From Liolophura sinensis (Eukaryota; Mollusca; Polyplacophora; Chitonida; Chitonidae), in NCBI RefSeq assembly GCF_032854445.1, contig NC_088295.1, forward strand, positions 40,907,385-40,971,384: a stretch of DNA of 64,000 nucleotides, given 5' to 3'. Position 1 is the first letter of the stretch. Every line of letters starts with the position of its first letter. A program made the position numbers and the translations under genes. This document shows positions 46,466 to 59,200 of this stretch, piece by piece. The notes below the pieces were generated by a model. It was not told the DNA's origin, made no database searches, and saw only the letters and a list, made by a program, of their open reading frames with translations.

Positions 46466-47200
46466 TCTTTCTTTTTTTCCCCCCCTAATGTTTAGAGGTT
46501 TTCATTTGATGCAAGGTAGATCTGATCTAGATGAATATAGCACTGTTAAGAATGCTTATCCTCAGGTAAAAATATGTTCTCCTGAAGAGAGATAAACGAG
46601 ATGAGAGCACTTACATTTAACATTATATATCACACATAAAGGGAACAAGGACCTTTAACTATGCAATGGAACATTTAACACTCTAGGACATCCTTCATAC
46701 ACTAACATGCAGAATAATATTCTGGCATTTGTCAACTTTGACACACATAGCCACTTTACCATCAAAACACTCTTAAATATGCCCTAAAATTCATTATTTT
46801 AGAACGGCGATCAACTGAACTCAATTTTCAGACTGAAACATTCATAAATGTCATCGGAAACATCTTCGTAAACATGAGCTTCTTTGGCACCTGAATTTCA
46901 TTTTTCTTCTCTTGTTTTTCGTTAAATTAATCACAGCCGTTTAACGTTAGTTAAGTGAAATTAAGACATCCATGTGTTCTACTAAGCTTGGAGTTTGTGA
47001 ATTCTAAAATAAATACATGAACCTGAAATGTTGTGAAGTTAATACACAATACAACATGTCAACTGTTTACTCGGTGTACAGAAAATATTCCATGACATTA
47101 ATTCTTGCAGAATATTCAAACCTTCCTCGGGTGATAACTGTAAAAAACTGTGTTGATGTTGGAAAAGAGGCACTGGAGAGCGGTATGAAAGGGGGGTAAT

Positions 47201-50200
47201 TCAGCGTGGCAAAGAGCAAATTTCACAGGTAGTTTTGTCAGAAGAGTTTATGTAGGTGCAGTGAGCACAGGTCCAACTAGCTTCTACTCCACCTATAGAA
47301 GCCTGCTGGGACCCCCCTGATCCGGCATAGGACGTCTGGCGAGAGGTGGGAGGTGATGGTACTGAAAATAGTAAACATATGGATAATACTAAGATTAACA
47401 TTTCCAAGGCACCACTTCATCTCACAAGCTGTTTTACTCACACCACAATAAAACCAAAAACAGTAAACGTGTCTTAACCTGTAAAACTCTAGGAAACCAA
47501 ATGGTGGATACTTAAATTCATTACAATGTTATTCAAATATGCCAAATCAAAGATTTTTGATTAAATCTGGTTTCTGCTGATGTGATGTAAGTCAAACAAT
47601 ATACATGTGCAACTACATTCAAAAACTGTCAGCCAAGTGTAAAACTTGCTAGTAATGGAGACATGACCAAAAAGCGTGTTCTAACACAGTTCTATCAGAC
47701 TCAAACTGTTCATCATCATCCACATAAAACTGGCAAATCATGGTTTCTGGAGTGTTGTCCCAACATGTAGTCATCATCAATGTACAATGGATGTATATGT
47801 TGTCACTTTCAGTGGACTGTCACTGCATTTTCATAGCGGTTAACCCGCTCACACAACACAGTGTATATGTAGGATTCTATCAGGATGGGCAGACAAACAT
47901 CAGGATGCTATCAACATGTGTATAGGGTGTGAAGTTAGAATCTGTACATACTGTACTTCTACCATATAATCTTGTCTTAAGATGGCGATTCTTGCTATTG
48001 AGACCTTGCTCAACAGTTTACATCTGACGTCAATTTTATAGGTTTTATGTCAAATAAATCCGTAAGTAATGTTAATTAGTCTTTGTCTAACACACCACCT
48101 TTCCACCACAAAATTTGTCTTAAGTTGCAGATTCATAATTAGTATGATTTTCCTCACTATGTAGCATTGTAGCATATGTCAGGTAGGTCAAATAAAACTT
48201 AAGTGGGGGGTAGTTAGAAAGAGCCCCACTACTCCACCCACCACAAAACAAAGCTTTTATAACTTTCATGTCAAATAAATCTCAGTCACCTCTTGGACCA
48301 ACAGACATTGCCTGTCTTAATACTTTCTTCAATTTCATTCATGGGTATCTTTAGAGATGTACATGAAGGCCTACTAGCCGGGAGATCTGCACACTTCACT
48401 ATTAGTGACTTGACCCCATGTGGCAAGGATTAGCAACCAGAGCTGCTAAGTGCCTGGCAGGGTAATGGAATGGGCAGGAGGCTAATCACTCTCTTCTATC
48501 ATCTTGCTGCCAACTCAGATTGTGCAAAACGACAGAAACCCACACGCGAAACATTAGGTCATTTACCATAATAACACCTTACCATGAGCAGCCATCATTT
48601 CTTCAACAGTCGCCCAATTCTCTGTTTTCTTGAACTTGCGAGCCAACTCTTCATCTCTAGTTTTCACAGCTTCCAAAAGCATGGGGATCTTGTCCTGTTT
48701 ATGATACAATAAAACACCCAAATGAGCAGACTTTTTTCCTTCCAATGTGAATGGATGTACATAAATAAAAATGAATCTGGTTAGCCCAAAAGAATCTACA
48801 AGGTATTCCAAAAATATCTGTTTATTTAGGATTTGGTGTCTCCCTGCATTTCAAGGCAAGCTGATGAGCAAGTTATGCCAGTATAAAAGCCCTGGTCTAG
48901 TCCTTAAAACACAAGACAGGCCAAAACTTATTTCAAACAAAAGCAGAATACTCAAGGTTTCTAAAATGTATCATACTTTATTATTTGGATGAGATTTCAC
49001 TGTATACAGAAATGGCTGGTGGGAGTTGTGACAAGCCACGTTGAGAATTTTATCCACTCAAACACATTACTGTCAGATTGCTCAGCCTAAGCTGAAACAT
49101 AGCCTTTGCCCATTCACTCCATGAAGTGACTTATGACAACACAGAACTACTGCATAACAGTCATCATTTTGAGCTTGTTTTCAACGGTTTAGTTACGGGT
49201 ATAGCCATTTCACAAAGTGCTGCAGGGCAGGTCTGTATCATTTATGGAACATCACAGATGTAAAATCAGTTCATTTACAAGCTGTGTAATATTAAAAGAC
49301 GGTATCACAAATTATGTCTGAGAGAAGCATGAAGTCTTCGCTCAAACCCCCAAATCTCCCCAAATACATTTTTTGTCATTCATTTTAGCTTTCAGTCTGC
49401 AGTTTCTGAATAACAAATACCAGAGTCAACGCAAAATTCATTAGGGATGCCAAAGAGTTTATGGGAATGAGAAGATGACATCTCACTGGACAATGCTTAA
49501 AATTTTTTAAATCCAAATATATAAATGATATAATTTTTCTCTGAATTTAGTACAACTGAAAAACTTAAATTTTGCTCCTTTGTCTTTCTTGCATACAATG
49601 GATGTTTTTTCTGTTTTCTTTTATAAAATGCAGTAAAATTGTTGAGATGCCATGTTCATGACGAGGTGCTTTCTTCGACGTCTGCAATAGGTCAGCACTG
49701 CATTCATTTTAGAAGACACTGCTTCAAAACTGAAGCATAAAATCCAGCGACAGGCTTAAAGAGTTCCTTCTAAATGATATAGCAGGCCTATTGTATCAAC
49801 AGTTCAAGCAGTGGAAGAAACATTCTTCCAGTATACTCAGTTTGCGAGAAAACAATATGTATCATCTGGGCCTTCAGCGCCGAAGTCCACAACTGCCATA
49901 GGCTACTGCTTCGACTATTGTATGGAAAATACCTTCGATGTTACAGAGCTAGAGTAAACATTACGTTACCTTGCTCTCGATAATGGAGATGTGCTCAAAT
50001 GCCGATTTAAGATATTTTGAATGGTAGTCTATCAGTGGACATAAACATTAGTCGGGTGCTCTCTTTGACTTTAAAGTACGTACAAAATGTTGAACAACTG
50101 CTGACCTCACAAATCTGTTCAGTATATGAACTGTACTTTAATATGTATGGGGGCCTCTGTGGCTCAGTTAGCGCACTAGCACAGCATAATGACCCAGGAG

Positions 50201-53200
50201 CCTGTCACCAATGCTGTCGCTGTGAGTTCAAGTCCAGCTCATGCTGGCTTCCTCTCAGGCCGTATGTGGGAAAGTCTGTCAGCAACCTGCGGATGGTCGT
50301 TGGTTTCCCCCGGGCTCTGCCCAGTTTCCTCCCACCATAATGCTGACCACTGTCGTATAAGTAAAATATTCTCGAGTACATTGTAAAACACCATTCAAAT
50401 AAATAAATAAATTAATTAATTACATGTACGAGTAACTATAAAGTGATTTAATACAAAAGCAATGCCACAAACTAGAAACACCTACCACTGTGCCAATGTT
50501 GCAAAAGGAGTCTAATAGTAAACTTCTCTATACATCCTGTATAAATTACAAGCTGAACATTATAAATGTATGTCATTTTGTATTTGAGTTAATGGTCTTC
50601 TGTACAGAAAAAACATACAAGACCATGAGACCACAAGTCTACTTTTAAAGTCAGACTGCACCACTTGAGATAATGTCGTGGAGTCCTCATTACTAAAAAT
50701 TGTTAATATATTAAAGAAAGCATAGTTGAAGAACTGACCTTAAGCGGTAACATGTCTGATGTACTGAGGAAAACCAGTAGGTGAAAATCTGTCATGGCTT
50801 CCAGAAAACGATCAGGTGCAAACTGTTGCATGTAGTGGATTAAAGCACCAAAATCCTTAAAAAGGAATTAACCAATAAATAAACACATGAACAATTTACG
50901 AACAAGTGTGTGTTTTGCAGTAATAATAACTAATAAAGTTCACATGAAAGTATACATAAATTACTTAAGAATAAATTACAGCTTAATCTGATCTCTGCTG
51001 TACTGCATCCATATTGTGGAAAATTCACTTTAGATTTAAAACACATACATACATTATGTGATGCAAGCGCATTCTTGTCTGAACACCAGGGTGTTTATTT
51101 TATTGGGGAAATTATTTTACCTGAACAAAAACAAAATTTAGATGGAAAGGAACCCTTGCTCGTATGGCCATAGACAGCCCTTTATATTAAGAGGAACAAA
51201 TCTTTCTTTTCTTCAGCAAATAAGTCCAATGCAGTTTTACAATGGTTTTCACCACTGAAATTGGTGCCAAGACTACTTAATAATTACTATTACTAAAGAT
51301 TTACAACACTGATATTATGAAGGAATACTGTGCCTGTATTTCCCCGACTTCTGTCCTGTTTTCCACAGGGAATGGTTTTATAGAATCACAGACAGGAAAA
51401 GTGAACTGAGGCTCTACGGGAAATGCAGCAGGAAAGTCTACCAGCAGGTACTCTACAGGCAATGGCCTGCCCAACTGGGTCACCTCATTACCATAACTAT
51501 CTTTCTCCTGGGGAAAAAAGATTAATTACAATTTTAGAAATTTTACCTTTATCTTCATAGCATCTCCAGTGTGCAACTTTCTGATTATTTAGCAGTGAAA
51601 AATATTTATCAAAATTTACACACATGCACAATGTCACTTCATGTTTTGCATACCTTGGTCTTGGCCCAACTACTGCAACCAATATTATGAAGTGTAAATA
51701 TTTATGACAGATTTCTTACTGGTACATCTGCTGGTGTCAGTAAGCAGAAATGTTGGCATTACCATTTTTTGCATTTTGGCTTTTTGCATTAACCTGTTAT
51801 ATATATGTATCAGTAAGCTCTCATTGTGCTCTCCTTAAAACTGAGTGGTTAAACCACACATCTCGTGTACTAATATGGTAAGTCAAGTGAAACTGAAGAA
51901 TTAATCCCCATCCAGTTCACAGCTCTTTTTGCTAATAATCATTTGATTTATTTTAGATTTTATAACCAAACAATTTAAAGCTGTTACCTTATAGAATACA
52001 TCTGGCACATACTGATCGTTGCTGGACTCCTTGATATAGCCGAGCTCTGGTACATCTTTGGTGGGGATCAGGCAGTCATCCCGAACTAATGCCATACACT
52101 GATTTGACACCTGGTAACCCTCAAAGTGAATTTGGTTTGTGTTGTCACCTACAATGGGACAGATGAACAACACATGTTTTGTTGTCAATTGGTATAATTA
52201 TCAACTATCACTAATATTCAAACTTCATGGGTAACTAGTGGAAGCCAATGTTTCCACCATGGGTCACAAATATCTTTTTCAGTAAAATTTGACCATCTAA
52301 TTTTCAGCTGGGCTTTACTTTGCTGTTGGCCATTAAAATCTAAAAGGCAGAGAAATAAGACAAGGCAATGTGCAGTACCATGGAAGAAATAAAACCTTAG
52401 AGAATGGTTTATTTATTTATTTATTTGATTGGTGTTTTACGCCGTACTCAAGAATATTTCACTTATACGACGGCAGTCTGCATTATGGTGGGTGGAAACT
52501 GGGCAGAGCCTGGGGGGAAACCTACGACCATCCGCAGGTTGCTGACAGACTTTCCCACTTACCTCCGGAGAGGAAGCCAGCATGAGCTGGACATGAACTC
52601 ACAGCGACAGCATTAGTGAGAGACTCCTGGGTCATTACGCTGCGCTAGCGTGCTAACCAACTGAGCTTAGAGAATGGTACCACAAAAAAATAACACCTTA
52701 ATGAATTCTACCACCGACGAAATAACACCTTACAGAAAAAAGTTACATCTTTGAGTAAATAAGTAAATAATTTATACCTTGTTCATAAACCGCACCATTT
52801 AGCTTCAGAACACGTCAACCAAATGCTCTCAAAATCCCATATACAAACGCATGCAGAATAAGCTACATATTTCCCATCACAACACTGCCTCCTTAATTTA
52901 AATTTGTTAAAAAAGTTACAAAGCATGATTACCTGTTACCACAACTGTAACAAACTTTGAGCCAAAATGACCTTCTGATGATAATTTACAAGGGTTTGGA
53001 AATCTGTTCTGGAATTCCCCTGCCATGATACACTCCTCAGCACTCAGAAAGTGGGTGTCCTGTTCAAGTAAGATATTGTCAAAAGGTTTTAAATGGAATG
53101 GTATCATTATATTTCAGTCAATTAAATGTTCAAGAGAAAGAATATTTAAAGCCAGAGATAATCCAGAACAATTTCAAATAACAGCTAAACTAGCAAGTAC

Positions 53201-56200
53201 CTTGCTAACACTATTGGAAGAAACCTCAACTTCATTACTGGTTTGCAACTTTGTGAGAACCCTGAGGCAGTTCATATCAACTGTTCTTTAATTATGACCC
53301 AATGCACAGATTTTAGCATCCATTTGCAAATCAAATGTGAAGTATCACTTATAAACAGTGAATTATATTAAGTAACACTTCTACAGTGTTAAATTTAAGT
53401 ATTTTTTTGTATGCAGTGTAAAATTTCTATAAAAGTTGAACACAAAAACACAATATAATTTGTGATCAATGATTTACCAAAAAAGGTAACCAATGTAGCT
53501 TGGACAATGATGAACTGATGAATGCAAATCAACTGGTTGCACATCATTTATACGGTAAATGACCTAAAGTGAGTGCTTGGGGTTTAACGTCGTGCTCAAC
53601 AATTTTTCAACCATATGACGACTGACCTAAAGTTTCGCTCTGGGACTTGGAAAGTGTATCCCAGGATTCACTGTGATGGTTGTGGTAGTCACTGACTGAG
53701 CGCTGCAGCAGAGCATCAGGGGTGGTCAGGGGATTATAAACTCACAGTTTAAGAATGTAACAAATAAGTTGAACTGAGCAGTTAGTCTACGCTCCTACCA
53801 CCAACAGTTCATGTTTTCCTCAGTTTCAATCATAATAACTTTAGTACATGCACTTCGCAACAAATTGATTGTTTCATTATAGTTACTTTGTGATATATGA
53901 GAATTTGGGAAAAAACTCTGTGGAGATTCAGCGTGACTACCTAGTATGCATGTAGAGTGTCATGTTAAATGTCCATTTTTAAACTGCAAGGTTCTCCTTA
54001 TAAGAATAGCAGAATTTAGCAAATTTAAACGTGTCTACCCATCAATCACATTATATTTGCTAGCGAAAGGCTGAATAATAATCTGTCGCAGACGACACAT
54101 AAATGACGACTGGGCAAAACTGTATACAAGAAATCATAATCATTTTGTTGATAAAACCAGTGATGTCATCGTGCGAACTCCAAATGTGATAACTCAAACA
54201 AATCCTGTCTCCTGATATGCCCAACTCGCACACAGTGCTACTGAAAAGGGGTAAAGTAAATGGTGGTGGTTTTCGGAAGCCTTGCGTATGTTTTCTACGT
54301 TTAATGGAGGTTCCCAATATAAAAACGCGGGAAAAGAAACTGTCCTGCAACAGGAGGACAGATCCGACCATTAAAAAAATGTGAGTGTAGACTGACATAT
54401 TAAATTGGAATTACATGGACACGGGAAGCTGATCACAGGTATTTCTCAGTGAAATTCGTAGCTAAAATACATTTGTACACATATTCATTGCATGTTGAGG
54501 GCTTTCAGCAGACAATGGTTCACCAAATAACAGTGTGAGGCGACTTCCAGGTAGGCTTAACCTGAATAATCGGTTTGTCTGCAGTGTACACTGAGCATGT
54601 ACATTCCTTGTTTTGTGTTGTCATGCTTTCAAAGAGTACTTGGAGTTGAAAGATTTGTAATAGCCATCTCCTGTCTAAATACTTTCTCTGATTCCAATTA
54701 TGGGTATATTTAGACATGTACATGTAAGTCTACAAGTTAGGAACCGGCACACCTCACTGTCAGTGACTTGACCCCATGTGGTGAGGATTAGCAACCAGAG
54801 ATGTCGAATGCCATGCTGGGCAATGGGAAATGGGCGGGGGGATTAATCACTCTCTTCTGTCATCTTGCCACCAACTCAGATTGTGCGAAAGTAAACGACA
54901 CTAACCCACATGCGAAACTTTAGGTCATTTGCTGTACACATAAGGATTGAAACTAACCACATTGCCACGTATGTTTTTCACAGTGCCCATCTGAAGGTTT
55001 TCAGCCACCAAGTCTGTGAAGATCCAGCCCACTGGACTGATGCCCAGTTTCTCTGCCACCTGTTTGATCACTTCTGCTAGAGGTTCATCTAACAGCTGTA
55101 TTCTGTTGTTTGTACACACCTGATGATAACATGGAAAAACAAATGTTGCTTGTGAATGCACTGCTAATGTGGTTTTTAAGGCACTCTCAGGCTTGCAACA
55201 TAAACAATTCTTCATACTACTGTATGTGCTGATAAAAAAAAATGTATTTTCCTAAATCCTTAACAAATTTGACTACCAAACTATAATTTCAAATGCAACT
55301 GGTAAACATTATTCATAAGATACTGAAGACTAAAATGTGTTGTTAAAGCACCTAAGAAATTCCAGAAATCGTTCAATAACCTGTCCAGATCAAACAACAT
55401 TCTTTTAATATGCCACAACATGCACTATGTATGTAGTCAAATTTATTCATGGTTTAGACTAATTCAAAAAGATTTAAAAGGAAAGAACACATTTATACAA
55501 CCTATACTATGAGCTATTAAGTATAGCTCATTCATTTACGGTATAGGTTGTATAAATGTGTTCTTTTCGTTTAAGACAATTGACAGGCAATAAGTTTCAA
55601 GGAGAAGTTAGAAGCTTTATATTTCAGTGGTTTGATATAGCAGAAATATAATGGTAAATATTCTGAACTGTTTCCCGGTTCTGCACAAAATACGTGTACA
55701 GGCACAAATAATCTTACTGGTTCAACAAGGTATAATTTATTCAAACAATACATGAATTCCTTTCCAAAATTGTTTTATACATGTGTTTGAATTACAATGA
55801 ATCTCTATTGTTATATTTAATAGACACATGCAATTTAAAACTTGAAGAAAAAAACAAACATAGGCCTAATCTATCATACTGATGAGACAAGATACTCCTA
55901 TTCTTACTTGTGGCGGCTCATATATGGCAGCGACGGTAGCTTTAATACCGAGGGGTACGTCTTTATGAGGCTCATAACGACCATACAGAATTCCCAGTCT
56001 CTGATTGCCAGTCCTCCGCCAGTAATTCAAAAACCTGTCTGCTATGGCTGGGTTCTCAAACATCACATTGTCCACATGTCGGTATGTCTGCAAACAACCA
56101 GTAACAAGAAATGATAATCACATACAGCAGATATTAACAGTACGCAAGTATTCCACACTGGCGGTGTCTTATTATTTGTAAAGCTGCATTCAACAACATA

Positions 56201-59200
56201 TGGTGCACATCACTGTTGAAAGACTTCCTCTAAGCCACAGGCTGGCCTGTTTGCATGTAGATAACTTAAAATAGTTTCTACTGTTTTGTGACCCTAACTG
56301 GGTGTTTATTACTTCTTCTAATAGATAGGTCTAAAAAAGAAAGTAATTCCATGGCATCCTTGACCAACATTAGGCCATGAGCCATTACTTGCCTGCCTGT
56401 TCAATGTAACAGCATTGGGCTGACATTTGGTGCAGATTCCCCCAGGCCATGGCGGATGCTCCTTGCAACCTGGCTTGATTCTACAACTGATATTTTCTAG
56501 AGAGGCAAACTTTCCCCTGGCAAAAAAAAAAACACAATAACATGTGGACAATAAAACAAAGCTGGGTCCAAAAGTCATAACAACAAACCTTAAAACATCT
56601 TAATCAGATCAAGAGAACTTTCAGAATCAAGTAAAATGCACAGTTGTGTCCTGAAAGCAAAATGTAAGTCAAGTACAGTCTATACAGACAAGGGCCAACA
56701 GTATTCCAAAAACTGTTTATGTTTTACATTAAGACTTGCAAATTTTAAGCTTGATAAATAATTTGGGATATACAAGACTCTACAATAGGAAACAACATGT
56801 AGTTTGTCTGATATCAGGGCTAAAAAAAGGCAGCCTGCGAATGGTGAAAAGCACGCTGAAAATTTGAGATAGCAGGACAACTTAAAACAGGCCTGCCAAA
56901 AAAAAAATCAACAAATAAAATCGAAGGCCAAGAGTGAGATGTCAATGTATGGACAACTATAACTTCTGCTTTCTAATTTTTGGCCACATGATAAAGACAC
57001 AACAACTTCATTTTTCACCAAAAACGCAGGAAATACCATTCGCACTGGTTGCAAACCACAGAGAGCTCTTACAAGAGATAACTCTGTACTGAAAGTAAAT
57101 TAACAACAAAAATGATCTCCCTTCTCCTGTGCTCACAAATGCGCTCCTATCGTGGCCATGCACTTCTGTTTTAAGTCAACTAGAAGCGAATCAACTTCTT
57201 GTGTCGATTGAAGATAACATGATCCTTTGAATAACTCATACACATTTAAATCCATTAAATAAATCAGACAAGTTATATGCAGAAAATCTGACTTTTCTCG
57301 CTTCAAAATCCAGATTGTATCTCAGGCCACAGGCAGAAAACATGGATAACGAGAGTATGAGACAGCTGCGGAGATGATAAACGAAACCTGCAAGCCTTGA
57401 CTGAAACCTTTGGAGTTGACTTTTCATGTTCAAATGACAGGGCAAGTCGTTCTGCCTATTTTTAATCCAAGATGACTGATGAAAGCATCACTAAACTTGT
57501 CATTTAAGGCTGCCTGGTCCTGTTAGATTGATTTCCATATCTTTTGGCACGAGGTTTTGAGATTTTAGTAGACCACACTCGCCATGACTGCAAAATATTA
57601 TTTTTAGAAGTGAGAAGGCCCTATTCTCTTCTGCTTTATAGTGAAATTAAAAGCCCACTTCGTTCAGCAAAGTGCTTTCCGCAACGAGCTGACTAGATTT
57701 TGGAATTCAATGATTAAACGTTGAGGCAAGCAGATATCAGAAATGGTTGAAATAGACCTCAATGTTTAATTTAACTGAACTAGTAAATTGGCCATGTTTG
57801 AAAACTGCAGGTCTTCTGCTATTTGGCCTGCTAAAAATTTATGACTGGAAAACGGTTGCAGGCCACAGGAGATTTTCTAATTCGAGCGCTGGAAATACAG
57901 CTATACACACCTGTCCACCCCTCCTGTGATCTTTCTTATGTATGAATGAAATGACAGAAACTTGATGGGAGGATCACAACTCTTGAGAAACTGTTCATCA
58001 TAAGGCTGAAAAAAACAAAACAAAACAAAAAACAAACTTTCATGGACATAATGTTATGTGTGCACTTAATGTATTGATAAGAGAGTATTAATAAAATACA
58101 TGGACTTCTTCAGGTGACACGTGGTGTAAAATTAATGGGAAGAACACATCTATACAACCTATACCATACATGAAAGAGCTACAGTTTAGGTTAAGCCAAG
58201 TATCTCAATATTCTGCCAGCAGTGCTTGTTATTTGCGTATTTAATAATTAAACATCAAAGGTTTAGAACACTCCTTCAGGCGGCCATTATAACAGATTAC
58301 ATACATGTACATCATCGTGCTTAGCTTTGCCCAGGAGCTCTTCAGGGCATGGCATTCCAGACACATTTTGGCAGCCTACAGCCAGGCATGTAGGCATGCA
58401 CCTCTCTAGTACATCCCAAACTCTTCCGTTTTAGAGTTGGCTTTCACAAGCCTATAAATCCACGATTATCATGATATACTGAGACGATTTCGCTAAGACT
58501 AGAAATGCACGTTAATAATACGGTAGGAGTAAAACCTTCAGCAGAGTGAGGTAACAATGAATATTCAAGAGGAAGAAAGGAGGATTTTCACTGGACAAGT
58601 CTAGAGCATGGCGGGACTTTCAATGTGCCTTGGATTTTGTAGAAAATACAAATGATGTTTAAAACTGTTTTTCTCCCTTGCAAAAAAATGTAAAAATCTG
58701 AAAAATTAGATTTCTACATACATGTAGTTTGCATAGCTCTTTCATTTAAGGTATAGGTTAAATAAATGTCTTCTTTTCTCTTACTTATACAACTTATTCC
58801 ACAATATTCAAAGGTTTTCAATATTTCATATGAGATGCATCTAAAATGTGATAATAAAACACTACTCGTTTCTACAGTATTTACAAACAACTGTTATGCA
58901 CATTTCAGCTGGAAGATTTTTTATTTATCAAAGATTGAAATATCCATACCTCAAGTGGAACACAATGTAAACACTTCCCTGAAGGCCCATGTCGACATCT
59001 GAAAAATAACCCATACCATACTTCTTGAAAACATTCAATAAGTAATGTATAAATGGCAAGGAAAACTTGAAACGCTGTCAGTAGTGGAAACACTTGGTCT
59101 TGATATTGCGTATTATTTCTCTTCTCTTGAAAAACATGAAAGAATCAATTGATTAAAGCCACTTTGGCAGTATTGTAGCCACATCATGGATAGCAAAAGA

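Larger units (their letters stand above)
42258..47200. other. Region between convergent PDAP1 and NPLOC4 genes
   Basis: About 4.9 kb without a supportable gene: the 3' UTRs of the two converging genes, three SINE copies (45052-45960), a dispersed repeat, and AT-rich sequence. Short open frames are inside SINEs or lack any protein-like pattern. Confidence 0.45.

Noticed and set aside
50149-50235. Possible tRNA gene from A-box and B-box-like sequences (also at 24650-24739 and 10790-10873)
   Set aside because: They are tRNA-like heads of SINEs: they continue into SINE bodies, occur in several copies and do not give a clean acceptor stem.
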